Shown one piece after another: positions 9,147-19,672 of a stretch of 64,000 nucleotides of DNA. The stretch is from JANOYJ01 sp963792485 (lineage in GTDB: Bacteria > Pseudomonadota > Alphaproteobacteria > Rhizobiales > Rhizobiaceae), in NCBI GenBank assembly GCA_963792485.1, contig CAWBWL010000012.1:1-64000 (forward strand), in the 5' to 3' direction. The stretch's first letter is position 1. Each line of letters starts with the position of its first letter. The position numbers were made by a program, and so were the translations under genes. A model generated the notes under the pieces. It saw only the letters and a program-made list of their open reading frames with translations. It did no database searches and had not been told where the DNA came from.

Positions 9147-9869
9147 ATGCTGACACGCAAACAACATGAATTGCTCTTGTTTATCCATGAGCGCCTGCGC
9201 GAATCAGGCATTCCGCCATCCTTTGATGAAATGAAGGATGCGCTGGACCTTGCCTCAAAATCCGGCATTCACCGCTTGATCACCGCGCTTGAAGAGCGCG
9301 GCTTCATCCGCCGCCTGCCCAACCGGGCGCGGGCGCTGGAAGTGATCAAGCTTCCGGATTCACTGTCCCAGTCGCCGGTTGCTCAGCGCCGTTTCTCGCC
9401 CAGCATTATTGAGGGCAGTCTTGGCCGCAATGCGCCGCAAGCCCGCCCTGCTGTCCGCAGCGATAATGACGACGACGCAAGCCGCTCCATCGGCGTGCCG
9501 ATGATGGGGCGGATCGCCGCCGGTGTGCCCATCTCCGCCATCCAGCACCAGACGAGCACCATCGCCTGCCCGCCGGACATGCTCGGCGCTGGCGATCATT
9601 ACGCATTGGAAGTCAAAGGCGACTCCATGATTGAGGCCGGTATTTTTGACGGCGACACCGTGCTCATCAAGCGTTCCGACACGTGCAACACCGGCGACAT
9701 TATTGTCGCGCTGGTGGATGATGAGGAAGCAACGCTCAAGCGCTTCCGCCGCAAGGGTGCGTCCGTTGCGCTCGAAGCGGCCAATCCCGCCTATGAGACC
9801 CGGATATTCGGGCCGGACCGTGTGCGTGTTCAGGGCAAGCTCGTCGGTCTGATGCGCCGCTACAACTGA
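9147..9869 (+). CDS. lexA: LexA SOS-response repressor
   Basis: Self-cleaving repressor of the DNA-damage response, 240 residues. An N-terminal winged helix (MLTRKQHELLLFIHERL; SGIHRLITALEERGFIRRL) is followed by a linker and an S24 peptidase domain. The cleavage region MGRIAAGVPI holds the Ala-Gly pair, VKGDSMIEAGI holds the catalytic Ser, and EATLKRF holds the general-base Lys. A good AGGAG site precedes the ATG. The operator just upstream implies autoregulation, and a second SOS box lies at 23026. A terminator follows at 9890. Confidence 0.97.
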   Translation: MLTRKQHELLLFIHERLRESGIPPSFDEMKDALDLASKSGIHRLITALEERGFIRRLPNRARALEVIKLPDSLSQSPVAQRRFSPSIIEGSLGRNAPQARPAVRSDNDDDASRSIGVPMMGRIAAGVPISAIQHQTSTIACPPDMLGAGDHYALEVKGDSMIEAGIFDGDTVLIKRSDTCNTGDIIVALVDDEEATLKRFRRKGASVALEAANPAYETRIFGPDRVRVQGKLVGLMRRYN

Positions 9870-9889
9870 ATTTTCACCGATGCCATAGC

Positions 9890-9917
9890 AAAGGGCGGCT
9901 CAATGGCCGCCCTTTTT
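9890..9917 (+). terminator. Rho-independent terminator after lexA
   Basis: Ten-base stem aaagggcggc / gccgcccttt with a six-base loop, followed by T residues. It lies 20 bases after the lexA stop, and because the stem starts with A residues it can also serve the convergent IalB-type gene. Confidence 0.85.
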
Positions 9918-9936
9918 GATTCAAAACACAATAAAA

Positions 9937-10566
9937 TCAGGGCGTTGCGGCCTTGGCCTTGTCCTGCTCATCCTTCAGCTTCTTCTCAAGCTCAGCCTTG
10001 CGCTTGGTGATCTCTTCCTGAAGCTTCTTGTTGCGCGCTTCCAGATCCGACGGCTGCATGCCCGGACCATCGAGCGCAGCGGCAAAGCCGGTCAGCGACA
10101 CTTTGATCGGGTTCGGCTTGTTCTGGAAGTTGATTGAGGTCAGCGTCAATTCACCGCCCTTCTTCAATTGCGCGACCAGCGCGTCGGTCAGCGGCGCCTC
10201 GGCGATGCAGCGGTCGGGGAAACATATGCCGTATTCCACCTTGGTGGGCTTGTTCTTGTCGATCTGCAGTCCGACGCCCGGAGGAATGAGACGGCCTGAC
10301 GGAACGGAAATCTGGAAGATCTTTCGGTTGATCTTGCCCTTCACGTCAATCAGGCTGATGGCGGTCAGGAGTTGGCCGGAATCGGCTGTTGCCACATATT
10401 GCGTGTTGCAAATGTCATTCTCTTCCTGCTTGGCGCATATCTTGAACCAACCCTGCGGCGGCTGTGCGCCTGCCTGCTGCGCGCCGGCGCCGTTGACGCC
10501 CAGTACCGATCCGGCAAAGGCGGCAAGCATGAGTGCCTTCGTTGCGCCAATGGTTGCTCTCGACAT
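9937..10566 (-). CDS. Invasion-associated locus B (IalB) family protein
   Basis: Secreted protein of 209 residues, conserved in Rhizobiales. A signal peptide covers about residues 1-29 (ending GAGAQ). An IalB-like beta domain with four Cys (CAKQ, CNTQ, CFPDRC) probably forms disulfides. The C terminus after about residue 170 is a charged coiled coil (RNKKLQEEITKRKAELEKKL). In Bartonella the family is linked to erythrocyte invasion, but free-living bacteria carry it too, so a virulence role should not be assumed. It is convergent with lexA. Confidence 0.85.
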   Translation of the reverse strand: MSRATIGATKALMLAAFAGSVLGVNGAGAQQAGAQPPQGWFKICAKQEENDICNTQYVATADSGQLLTAISLIDVKGKINRKIFQISVPSGRLIPPGVGLQIDKNKPTKVEYGICFPDRCIAEAPLTDALVAQLKKGGELTLTSINFQNKPNPIKVSLTGFAAALDGPGMQPSDLEARNKKLQEEITKRKAELEKKLKDEQDKAKAATP

Positions 10567-10870
10567 TCATCAATCCTTTTCTGAACACATCGGCCTCAAG
10601 CCGTGATCGCGGCGGTTCCTGTTGCCCAAATACGGCAACAGCATGACGCCGCTAAGCCCCTCCGCCTGATATACCGCGAAGCGCCGCAAATCCAGTGGCT
10701 TGCCAGAAATTGCAGAGAATTTGGATAACGCGCGGTGGCGAAGCGGTTCAAAGGACGTGTTCCATGGCTTTGCCGCAATTGCGGTTTTCCCTCTTCCGCG
10801 CAGGTGCTAGGTTTCGCGCCTCAATCGAATCGGGCCTTGCCACGCGGCCCCCCGGGAACAGGAACATCCC
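10567..10870. other. Intergenic region between IalB gene and solute-binding protein gene
   Basis: This 304-base stretch separates two divergently transcribed genes and should hold both promoters. The only structure I can point to is a hairpin, ctgttgcc-caaatac-ggcaacag, at 10619-10641 without a T tract. No conserved open frame or RNA gene is evident. Confidence 0.5.
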
Positions 10871-12685
10871 ATGCTCAACCTGTTGAAGACTGCCCTCCTT
10901 GGCGCCACCTTGCTTACGCTGACCGCATCATTCGGTTTCGCCGAACCAAAACACGGCATCTCCATGCACGGTGAGCCTGCTCTCCCGGCGGATTTCAAGA
11001 ATTTTCCCTATGTGAACCCGGACGCGCCCAAGGGCGGTGCGATTTCTTACGGCGTGATCGGCACGTTCGACAATCTCAACCCGTTCATCCTCAAAAGCAT
11101 GCGCACCACCGCCCGCGGCGTCATTGATACGGCTTTCGGTAATCTCGTCTTCGAATCCCTGATGCACCGTTCGGCGGACGAGCCATTCACGCTCTATCCC
11201 CTCCTTGCAGAGAGCGTCGACACGGACGCCGAGCGCACATTTGTCGAGTTTCAGCTCAATCCCAACGCCAAATGGTCGGATGGAACGCCCGTCACGCCGG
11301 AAGACGTGATTTTCACCTACGAAACCTTCACCGCCAAAGGCCGCCCGCCCTACTCCGCGCGCATGGACAAGATCGCCAAGATCGAAAAAACTGGCGAGCA
11401 CGGCGTGAAGTTCACGCTCAATGAGAAGTCCGACCGCGAATTCCCGCTCATACTCGGCCTGACGCCCATCATTCCCAAACACGCCAGCAATGCGGAAAAT
11501 TTCGACGAAACCGTCATGACGCCGCTGATTGGTTCGGGCCCCTACAAGATCGAGACAGTCACGCCGGGCGAGCGTATCGTCTACAAGCGCAATCCGGACT
11601 ATTGGGGCAAGGATTTGCCGACAAAGAAGGGACTGGACAATTACGACACGGTCACCGTCGACTACTTTCGCAATGAGCAGGCACAGTTCGAGGCGTTCAA
11701 AAAGGGCCTCTTCGACGTATTGCCGGAAAGTGACCCTGCCAAATGGGAAACCAATTTCAACTTCCCTGCGGTAACCGAGGGCAAAGTCAAGAAAGAGGCT
11801 TTCACCTCCGGCACGCCCGCCAACATGTATGGCTTTGTGTTCAACACACGCCGCCCGATCTTCGCTGACGCCAAAGTCCGCGCCGGCTTGTCCATGCTGT
11901 ATGATTTTGAATGGACAAACAAAAACCTCTTCGCCGGCAAATACGCGCGCACCGGCTCCTATTGGCAGAATTCCGAACTCTCCGCGCTCGGCAAACCCGC
12001 AAGCGAGGCCGAGAAAGCCTTGCTTGGCGCAGACGCCTCCAAAGTCCTGCCCGAAGTCATGGACGGCACCTACAAACCGTCTCAGACGGACGGCTCCGGC
12101 CGCGACCGCGCCGTCATCATGAAGGCGGTTGGCCTGTTGAAGGAAGCGGGCTATTCGGTGGGCGGCGGCAAGTTGGTGGGCGCTGACGGCAAGCCGCTCA
12201 GCTTCGAGATATTGACGGCCAATGAGGGCGAAGAAAAGCTGGCGCTGGTCTATCAGCGCACGCTCGGCAAAATCGGCATAGATGCGCAGATTCGCACCGT
12301 TGACGACGTGCAATTTCAGCAGCGCCGTCAGACATTCGACTATGACATTCTGCTCGCCACTTTCTCGGCGTCGCTCTCGCCCGGTATCGAGCAGTCCGGT
12401 CGCTGGTCCTCAACCTCGAAGGACACGGAAGGCTCGTTCAACTATGCGGGCGTCGCCGACCCCGCCATTGACCGGATCATCGGCGAGATCGGCAAGGCGC
12501 GGGCGCGCGAGGATTTTGTCACCGCCGTGCGCGCCCTCGACCGGCTGCTGATTTCCGGCCAGTATTTCGTGCCGCTGCATCATCTGCCGGAGCAATGGCT
12601 GGCGCGGTGGGAGAAGATCGAGCGGCCCGAAAAGACTCCGCTGTTCGGCTATCAACTCGCCACCTGGTGGGCGAAGCCACAATGA
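10871..12685 (+). CDS. Extracellular solute-binding protein, family 5 (YejA-like)
   Basis: Periplasmic binding component of a peptide/nickel-type ABC importer, 604 residues. A signal peptide spans about residues 1-24 (ending GFA). The mature start (EPKHGISMHGEPALP) and YVNPDAPKGG resemble the YejA subgroup of oligopeptide or microcin C-type binding proteins. The family-5 signature (KWSDGTPVTPEDVIFTYE) is near residue 135. No permease or ATPase gene is adjacent, so it is an orphan here or works with a distant transporter. It overlaps the next gene by ATGA. Confidence 0.9.
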   Translation: MLNLLKTALLGATLLTLTASFGFAEPKHGISMHGEPALPADFKNFPYVNPDAPKGGAISYGVIGTFDNLNPFILKSMRTTARGVIDTAFGNLVFESLMHRSADEPFTLYPLLAESVDTDAERTFVEFQLNPNAKWSDGTPVTPEDVIFTYETFTAKGRPPYSARMDKIAKIEKTGEHGVKFTLNEKSDREFPLILGLTPIIPKHASNAENFDETVMTPLIGSGPYKIETVTPGERIVYKRNPDYWGKDLPTKKGLDNYDTVTVDYFRNEQAQFEAFKKGLFDVLPESDPAKWETNFNFPAVTEGKVKKEAFTSGTPANMYGFVFNTRRPIFADAKVRAGLSMLYDFEWTNKNLFAGKYARTGSYWQNSELSALGKPASEAEKALLGADASKVLPEVMDGTYKPSQTDGSGRDRAVIMKAVGLLKEAGYSVGGGKLVGADGKPLSFEILTANEGEEKLALVYQRTLGKIGIDAQIRTVDDVQFQQRRQTFDYDILLATFSASLSPGIEQSGRWSSTSKDTEGSFNYAGVADPAIDRIIGEIGKARAREDFVTAVRALDRLLISGQYFVPLHHLPEQWLARWEKIERPEKTPLFGYQLATWWAKPQ

Positions 12686-13341
12686 CCGGCGCCAGGCAAT
12701 CCGTTCGCATCGACATCATCTCCGATGTCGTCTGCCCTTGGTGCTATCTCGGCAAGGCGCGGCTGGAGGCTGCGCTGAACGATTTGCCGGACATCGAGGC
12801 GGACATCCACTGGCGGCCCTATCAGCTTGATCCCACCATCCCGCGCAGCGGCGTTGACCGCAAAGCTTATATGGAAGCGAAGTTCGGACCGGGACCGGGC
12901 CTTGCCGAGGCGCATGCCCGCCTCACCGCGTTCGGCAAGGAACTCGGCCTCGCCTTTGCCTTCGACACTATCCAAGTCTCGCCCAACACCATGAATGCCC
13001 ACCGTCTCATCCGCTGGGCCGCGCAGGCCGGCCCCGGCATCCAGAACAAGGCTGTTGACCTGTTGTTCAAGGCCTATTTCGAAGACGGCAAAGACATTGG
13101 CGACACCGACATACTCACAGAAATCGCCAAATCCGCAGGCATGGACCCGGACATCGTCACCACGCTTCTCCCGACAGACGCCGAGGAAGCCGGCGTTGTC
13201 GGCGAAATCGCCCAAGCCAAACAGCTCGGCATCTCAGGCGTGCCCTGTTTCATCATTGATCAGAAATACGCTGTCTCCGGCGCGCAGACGCCGGAAATTC
13301 TGGCGGATGCGATTAGAAATGCGGTGACCCAAACGGCATGA
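12682..13341 (+). CDS. DsbA-like oxidoreductase, FrnE family
   Basis: Cytoplasmic thioredoxin-fold protein of 219 residues. The ATG at 12682 overlaps the previous stop codon. The active site SDVVCPWCYLG is near residue 16, followed by the helical insertion typical of FrnE/DsbA (RPYQLDP, NTMNAHRL) and the cis-Pro strand ISGVPCFIIDQKYAVSGAQ. FrnE proteins act as disulfide isomerases, often tied to oxidative stress. Coupling to a binding-protein gene is probably just operon packing. Confidence 0.9.
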   Translation: MTGARQSVRIDIISDVVCPWCYLGKARLEAALNDLPDIEADIHWRPYQLDPTIPRSGVDRKAYMEAKFGPGPGLAEAHARLTAFGKELGLAFAFDTIQVSPNTMNAHRLIRWAAQAGPGIQNKAVDLLFKAYFEDGKDIGDTDILTEIAKSAGMDPDIVTTLLPTDAEEAGVVGEIAQAKQLGISGVPCFIIDQKYAVSGAQTPEILADAIRNAVTQTA

Positions 13342-13381
13342 GCCCGCACCTTCACCCCCGCCGGACTCCCGATATCCCCCG

Positions 13382-13849
13382 TCACTGTCTTTCTTCGTCT
13401 TCGCGCCTGAGTCTGTCAGGCTCGCCGGCATCCGGGGTGGGCGACCTTTTTTCCATCTGGTGTTCCATAAAGTGGAACAAGCTGTTTCCCAGAACCACAA
13501 GCGCCGTCGCGCCTGCGGCAAGCGGCAGCCGCCCCATTCCGGCGAGACCGCCAATGGCGGCGACGCACCAGACGGTCGCTGCAGTATTCAGTCCGCGCAC
13601 GCGCAAACCGTCGCGCAAAATGACGCCGCCGGCCAGAAAGCCGATGCCGGTGGCCACTTGCGACAACGCCCGCGCTGCGCCTTCGCCGCCCAGAGCCTGT
13701 CCGGCCACGACAAAGATCGCCGCACCGCAGGCCACGAGCGCATTTGTGTGCGGCCCCGCCGCGTGCCCGCGCCAGCGGCGCTCAAGCCCGATCACCCCAC
13801 CCAAGAGGAGTGCGAGAGTGAGCCGGAGGAGGATGTCGAGGTCGGTCAT
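13382..13849 (-). CDS. MgtC/SapB family membrane protein
   Basis: About 155 residues from the ATG at 13849 (MTDLDILLRLTLALLLGG). Four hydrophobic helices and the family signature GGVIGLERRWRGHAAGPHTNALV fit the MgtC N-terminal membrane domain. GIGFLAGGVILRDG and RGLNTAATVW follow. The C terminus is short and charged, without the ACT-like domain of true MgtC. The family is linked to growth in low magnesium and ATP-synthase control. It starts 27 bases beyond the mfd stop on the same strand. Confidence 0.88.
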   Translation of the reverse strand: MTDLDILLRLTLALLLGGVIGLERRWRGHAAGPHTNALVACGAAIFVVAGQALGGEGAARALSQVATGIGFLAGGVILRDGLRVRGLNTAATVWCVAAIGGLAGMGRLPLAAGATALVVLGNSLFHFMEHQMEKRSPTPDAGEPDRLRREDEERQ

Positions 13850-13875
13850 CGGGTGTTCTTCAGCGGGAGGCCTGA

Positions 13876-16800
13876 TCAAGCCGCATGTACCATTCTTGCC
13901 AACTGCGTCATAATCACGGCTGAGCCCGCCAGCCGCTTGTCCGGCGTTGGCCAGTCGCGCATGAAGACGATGCCTTGGTCGGGGCGGATTTTTGCGAGAC
14001 TGCCCTGCTCGCCAATATATTTGATCAGCGCCGCAGGGTTGGCAAACTCCTTCTTGCGGAACTGGATGACAACGCCCTTTGGCCCAGCATCGAGTTTCTC
14101 AACATTGGCGGTGCGGCACAGCACCTTGATGTAGACAATTTTCAAAAGATGCTGAACTTCCTCCGGCAGCGGGCCGAAGCGGTCGATCATTTCCGCTCCG
14201 AACGCATCAATGTCGGCGATATCCGCCAAATCCGCCAGCCGCCGGTAAAGCGCGAGGCGCAGCTGCAAGTCCGCGACATAGCTCTCCGGAATCATTACCG
14301 CCGCGCCGATTGTGATCAGCGGCGACCATTGCCCTGAATCCGCAACACCCTGCCCGCGCTGTTCGGCGACCGCCTCTTCCAGCATGTCCTGGTACAGCTC
14401 AAATCCCACTTCCTTGATATGGCCGGACTGTTCTTCGCCCAGAATATTGCCCGCGCCGCGTATGTCCATGTCATGGCTGGCCAGCTGAAAGCCCGCGCCA
14501 AGCGTGTCGAGCGATTGCAGCACTTTCAGCCGCCGCTCGGCCATTCCGGTCAGCGTCTTGTTGGCGGGCAGCGTGAACAGGGCAAATGCCCGCAGCTTCG
14601 AGCGCCCCACCCTGCCCCGCAGCTGGTACAGCTGCGCCAGCCCAAACATGTCGGCGCGGTGAATGATCATCGTGTTGGCGGTCGGAATATCAAGCCCGGA
14701 TTCCACAATCGTCGTCGAGAGCAGCACGTCGTACTGCCCCTCGTAAAACGCGTTCATGATGTCGTCGAGTTCGCCCGGCGGCATCTGCCCATGCGCCACC
14801 GCGACCTTCAGCTCCGGCACATCATGGGTCAGAAACTCATGCACTTCCGTCAGATCGGCGATGCGCGGGCACACATAAAAGCTCTGCCCGCCCCGGTATC
14901 TCTCGCGCAAGAGCGTCTCGCGCACAACTAGCGGATCAAACGGCGAAATAAATGTGCGCACTGCCATCCGGTCCACCGGCGGCGTGGCGATCAGCGACAG
15001 TTCGCGCACGCCCGTCAGCGCCAGTTGCAGCGTGCGCGGAATGGGCGTTGCCGAGAGCGTCAGCACATGCACATCGCTCTTTAACTCTTTCAGCCGCTCC
15101 TTGTGCTTGACGCCGAAATGCTGCTCCTCATCGATGATGAGCAGGCCCAAATTCTTGAACTGAATGCCCGCGCCGAGCAGCGCATGTGTGCCAACCGCAA
15201 TATCCACCGTCCCGTCCGCAACGCCTGCCTTGGCGGCGGCCAGATCCTTCGCCCCCACCAGCCGCGAGGCCTGCGCCAGTTTGATCGGCAGGCCATGGAA
15301 CCGGTCGGAAAATGTCTTGAAATGCTGGCGCGAGAGCAGCGTCGTCGGCACCACCACCGCCACCTGCAGCCCGTTCATCGCCGCCACAAACGCCGCCCGC
15401 AGCGCCACTTCCGTCTTGCCAAAGCCGACATCACCGCAGATCAGCCGGTCCATCGGTCGTCCCTGGCCAAGATCATCAATGACCGCGTCAATCGCCCCCA
15501 TCTGGTCGTCAGTCTCGTCATAGGGAAAGCGCGCGGCAAATTCGCCATAGAGCCCGTCCGGCGGCACAAGCGCCGGCGCCGTGCGCATTTGCCGCTCGGC
15601 GGCGATGCGGATCAGCTGGCCTGCAATGTCGAGCAGCCGCTTTTTCAGCTTGGCCTTGCGCGCCTGCCACGCCCCGCCGCCCAGCCGGTCGAGCGGAACA
15701 TCCGCGCCCTCGCCGCCAAAGCGCGACAAAAGCTCAATGTTCTCAACGGGGAGAAACAGCCGCGCCTCGTCCGCATAGCGGATTTCCAGGCAGTCATGCG
15801 GCGCCCCCGCCGCCTCAATCGTCTTCAACCCGACAAACCGGCCAATGCCGTGATCGACATGCACGACAATGTCGCCGGAGGTCAGCCCCGTCGCTTCGGT
15901 GATAAAGTCCGCGGCGCGCTTCTTGCGCTTGGATCGCCGGATCAGCCGGTCGCCGAGAATGTCCTGTTCGGCAACCACCACCAGATCATCTGTCTCAAAC
16001 CCGTTCTCAAGCGACAGCACCCCCGCCGTCACCTTGTCGCGCGCCAGCGCCCGCACCATGGACAGCGAGGCCACGCTCTCCACATTGCCCAGCCCATGTT
16101 CGGCCAGCACCTGCATCATCCGGTCGAGCGATCCCGCCGACCAGGCGCCAAGCAAGACCTTGCGCCCCTCCTTGCGCGCATCGCCGATGTAAGAGACGGC
16201 CGCGTCAAACACATTGACATCGCCCGCCTGCCGCTCCGCCTCAAACGAGCGCCCGCGCTTGGCCCCGGCATGATGAATCGCCTTGCGCGGGTCCTCCGGC
16301 GCGTCTGGAAGGGGTTGAGATCAATCACCGCCCGCCCGCTTGCCGCCTCCATCACTTCATTGGCAGAGAGATAGAGTTCGCCCGGCGCCACCGGCTTGTA
16401 GGGCACTGATCCGCCCGCGCCACTTGCACCCGGCGCATCCAGCGCCCGCCGCCTGGCGTCATAATGATCGAGGATCAGCGTATGCCGCTCAGCCATCGCC
16501 TCATGCGCCAGATGCTCGAACACCACCGGCATATCCGGCGCATAGTCAAACACGGTCGCGAGCCTGTCATAGAAAAACGGCAGCCAATGCTCCATGCCGG
16601 CAAAGCGGCGGCTCTCGCTTACCGCCTGATAGAGCGCATCATCGCGCGTCGCCGCGCCGAATGTCTGAAGATAGCGCGTGCGGAACCGGCTGACCGTTTC
16701 AGCCGACAGCGTCACCTCGCTCATTGGCGCGAGCTCAAAATTCTTGCGCTGCCCGGTCGTGCGCTGGCTTGCCGGGTCAAAGGCGCGGATCGATTCCAGC

Positions 16801-17377
16801 GTATCGCCAAAAAAATCCAGCCGCAGCGGCTCGTCCGTCCCCGGCGCGAAAATATCGACAATGCCGCCGCGCACCGCGAACTCGCCGACATCGCGCACCG
16901 TGCCGGTCCGCTCAAACCCGTTCAGCTCGAGCCGGCGCGCCAGATCATTCATGTCGATCCGGTTGCCCGGCGCAGCCATAATCGTTTGCTGCCCGATAAA
17001 CTGCGGCGGCGGAACCTTTTGCATCAGCGCATTGGCGCTCGTCAAAATCACCGCCGGATGCGGCGCCTTCCGCAGCGCCAGCATGGAAGCAGAGCGCCGA
17101 CAGCCGCCGCGCCGATGTGTCTGTCGCAGGCGATACCCGGTCATAAGGCAGGCAGTCCCAGCCCGGAAACTTCAGAACCGGCAGCGAGCGGTTCGATAAA
17201 GCCCAGCACCTGCTCAAAATCCCCCATACGCTGCCCGTCGCGCAAAACGAACAGCACCGGCCCTTTGGTCTCCTCCACCACCCGCGCCAGCACAAACGCC
17301 TCATACCCGTCCGCAACGCCGTCAATGATGGCGGGGGCGTTGGGCATCAGGCGGAAGGATGGAAGGAGTTTCGACAT
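13876..17377 (-). CDS. mfd: Transcription-repair coupling factor, three frameshifts
   Basis: DNA translocase that removes stalled RNA polymerase and recruits UvrA. The start MSKLLPSFRL is at 17377. The UvrB-like region CLPYDRVSP, the domain with GGIVDIFAPG, and the RNAP-interacting and helicase domains (VHVDHGIGRF, GDVGFGKTEVALRAAF, DEEQHFGVKHKE, LSATPIPRTL, RGRVGRS) lie in successive frames. Breaks fall near 17185-17195 and 17095 (one base gained each) and near 16305 (one base lost). Restored length is about 1166 residues, typical. The largest intact piece starts inside the protein at 16212. Confidence 0.93.
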
Positions 17378-17487
17378 GGTGCGCGTAATGGCGGGGCGGC
17401 GCGGCAAGGTCAACGGGGAGAGTGGACCGGGGTGGCGAAATTGGGGAAGATGGCAGAACTATACAGAGTCGGGCAGTCTTGTCCGGC

Positions 17488-18504
17488 TCAATGCGCCCGC
17501 GAGATACAAAACTCGATCACCTCCAGCATCGCCGCCTTTTCGGGGGATGAGGGCAGCGGCGCGAGGGCGTCGGAGGCGATCTCGCCGAAATGGCGGGCGC
17601 GTTGAATGGTGTCGCTGATGGTCCCGTAGCGCAGCATCAGCGACCGGGCGCGCTCCAGCGCCTCGTCCGACGCCTCTCCCGCCTCGATTGCGCCGCGCCA
17701 GAAGGCCCGCTCCGTGTCGGTGCCGCGCCGGTAAGCCAGGATGACCGGCAGCGTGATCTTGCCTTCGCGGAAGTCATCGCCGGTGTTCTTGCCAAGGTCG
17801 CGGGCATTGCCGCCATAGTCGAGCGCGTCGTCGACCAGCTGGAAGGCGAGACCGAGATTGAGCCCATAAGAGCGCAGCGCGGCGCGCTCGGGCTTGCCGG
17901 TCTTGGCGATGATGGGGCCGACTTCGCAGGCCGCCGAAAAGAGCGCGGCAGTCTTTGCCTTGATCACCGACAAATATTCATCCTCGGTGGTCTCGAGATT
18001 CTTGGCCGCCGATAGCTGCATGACTTCGCCTTCGGCAATCACCGAAGCGGCGGAGGACAACACATCCAGCGCTTCGAGCGAACCCACTTCAACCATCATC
18101 TTGAAGGCCTGACCCAAGAGAAAATCGCCGACCAGGACGCTCGCCTGATTACCCCAGATCATGCGGGCGGTCTTGCGGCCGCGGCGCAGATCGCTTTCAT
18201 CAACCACATCATCGTGCAGCAACGTCGCCGTGTGCATGAACTCGACGCTGGTCGCAAGTTTCACATGGCCGTCCGCGCCATAACCGAACATTTTTGCCGC
18301 CGCCAGCGTCAGCATCGGGCGCAGCCGCTTGCCGCCTGACGAGATGAGATGATTGGCGATTTGCGGGATCATTTCAACATTGGAGCCGGCCTTGGACAGG
18401 ATCAGCTCGTTGACCCGGCGCATTTCGCCAGCGGTTAAATCCATCAAAGGCTTGACCGACCCGCCAGACCGTTTGCTTTCCTCAAGCGATAAGACAACGC
18501 CCAC
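17488..18504 (-). CDS. ispB: Polyprenyl diphosphate synthase (octa/decaprenyl type)
   Basis: Makes the long isoprenoid side chain of ubiquinone. The 338-residue trans-prenyltransferase has both Asp-rich metal motifs, LLHDDVVDESDLRRG near residue 95 and LVDDALDYGG near residue 220. GGKRLRP is also present, with the C-terminal Lys/Arg features of the family. Chain length cannot be read with certainty; in this clade decaprenyl is usual. It is divergent from the DUF2007/methyltransferase/S49 run, a neighbourhood common in Rhizobiales. Confidence 0.93.
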   Translation of the reverse strand: MGVVLSLEESKRSGGSVKPLMDLTAGEMRRVNELILSKAGSNVEMIPQIANHLISSGGKRLRPMLTLAAAKMFGYGADGHVKLATSVEFMHTATLLHDDVVDESDLRRGRKTARMIWGNQASVLVGDFLLGQAFKMMVEVGSLEALDVLSSAASVIAEGEVMQLSAAKNLETTEDEYLSVIKAKTAALFSAACEVGPIIAKTGKPERAALRSYGLNLGLAFQLVDDALDYGGNARDLGKNTGDDFREGKITLPVILAYRRGTDTERAFWRGAIEAGEASDEALERARSLMLRYGTISDTIQRARHFGEIASDALAPLPSSPEKAAMLEVIEFCISRAH

Positions 18505-18625
18505 AATCTTGCTCCTTCACATGGCGCACCATAGAAAACCCGCACCCCTCTCTCAAGCGGCGAATTGGCGCGGGCTGGAGACAGTGTGTTTGTCCCCGCT
18601 TGCATTTGCCGCCCGCCATTGCGAC

Positions 18626-18853
18626 ATGGCGGACATGATCGAACTTCTGCGCACAAATGATGCAGTTCTGATTTCCTATGTCGAGGCGCTGCTGCGCAAT
18701 TCCGGCATCGGACATTTTGTGGCCGACCAGAATATGAGCATTCTTGACGGCTCGATCGGCATTCTGCCCCGCCGCGTGCTCATTGATGCGGACATGGAAG
18801 ACGCGGCGCGCAAGCTGATGCGGGACGCCGGGCTCGGGGATCATCTCAAGTGA
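18626..18853 (+). CDS. DUF2007 domain protein
   Basis: Small protein of 75 residues (MADMIELLRTNDAVLISYVE). The ATG at 18626 is chosen because the reading frame upstream enters the divergent promoter of the prenyl synthase gene. The DUF2007 pattern is clear: a ferredoxin-like beta-alpha-beta unit with LLRNSGIGHFVADQ and a C-terminal helix. The family is annotated as putative signal-transducing and resembles PII-like folds; no function is established. It overlaps the next start (GTG) and is probably cotranscribed. Confidence 0.8.
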   Translation: MADMIELLRTNDAVLISYVEALLRNSGIGHFVADQNMSILDGSIGILPRRVLIDADMEDAARKLMRDAGLGDHLK

Positions 18854-19635
18854 CCGGCTCGACGGTTGACGCGTTTCACAGGGGACGCTTTGTCGTCGTT
18901 CAGCCGGAAAAGGCCGGGCACAGGTCAGGCGTGGATGCAATGATTCTGGCAGCCGCCGTGCCATCGGAATTTGCTGGCGCGCTGGCGGATTTCGGTGCGG
19001 GCGCGGGCGCGGCAGGCATGGCGGTTGCCGCAAGGTGCGCGAAAGCGATGGTGACGCTGGTCGAATATGACCCCGTCATGGCGGATTTTGCCCGCCGCAC
19101 CATCGGACATGAAAGCAACGCCGCCTTTTCTTCCCGGCTGTCCGTTATCCAGGCGGACGTTTCGCTTTCAGGAAATGCACGAATGAATTCAGGCCTTTGC
19201 GACCGGTCCTTTGACTGTGTCATCATGAATCCGCCGTTCAACTCGCTCCGAGACCGCGCAACGCCGGATGCGCTGAAGGCAAGGGCGCATGTGATGGCGC
19301 AAGGAATGTTTCAGACTTGGCTGCGCACGGCCGCCGCAGTGCTGCGGCCGCGCGGCGCAATGGCTCTCATAGCCCGGCCGCAGTCCCTACAAGAGGTTCT
19401 GCAAGCCTGCGGAGGGCGTTTTGGGGCGCTGCAGATCCTCCCAATCTTGCCGCGGCCACAGGAGCCCGCCATCCGCGTTATTGTGCGCGGGATCAAGGCA
19501 AGCCGGGCGGCGCTGGCGCTCTTGCCGCCGCTTGTCCTGCACGGTCCCGCCGGTCATTCATACCTGCCCGAGGCCGAGGCAACGATCAACGGCCTTAGGG
19601 CATTATCCGTTGCTCCATTGCAGCGCGGCAAATAG
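18850..19635 (+). CDS. N6-adenine methyltransferase, TrmN6-like
   Basis: SAM-dependent methyltransferase of 261 residues starting at a GTG that overlaps the preceding stop. QPEKAGHRSGVDAMILAAAVP and the Gly-rich ADFGAGAGAAGMAVA loop bind SAM. NPPF at about residue 128 is the catalytic motif of N6-adenine and glutamine methylases. The closest named type is tRNA1(Val) A37 methyltransferase TrmN6, but substrate cannot be fixed from motifs alone. Confidence 0.82.
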   Translation: MTGSTVDAFHRGRFVVVQPEKAGHRSGVDAMILAAAVPSEFAGALADFGAGAGAAGMAVAARCAKAMVTLVEYDPVMADFARRTIGHESNAAFSSRLSVIQADVSLSGNARMNSGLCDRSFDCVIMNPPFNSLRDRATPDALKARAHVMAQGMFQTWLRTAAAVLRPRGAMALIARPQSLQEVLQACGGRFGALQILPILPRPQEPAIRVIVRGIKASRAALALLPPLVLHGPAGHSYLPEAEATINGLRALSVAPLQRGK

Positions 19636-19672
19636 TTCTTACATCCGCCTCTGTTGTATCAGGATCATTTCA

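Noticed and set aside
10928..12313. Long 461-codon open frame on the minus strand
   Set aside because: It is antisense to the clearly coding solute-binding protein gene, has no recognisable protein features, and reflects high GC at codon position three.
15103..17618. Long plus-strand open frames opposite mfd
   Set aside because: Arg/His/Pro-rich translations typical of antisense shadows; mfd motifs on the minus strand explain the region.
19421..19672. Extended N terminus of the S49 peptidase to 19421
   Set aside because: The extension overlaps the methyltransferase gene in another frame and reads as Arg/Ser-rich shadow; TTG 19673 has a ribosome-binding site.
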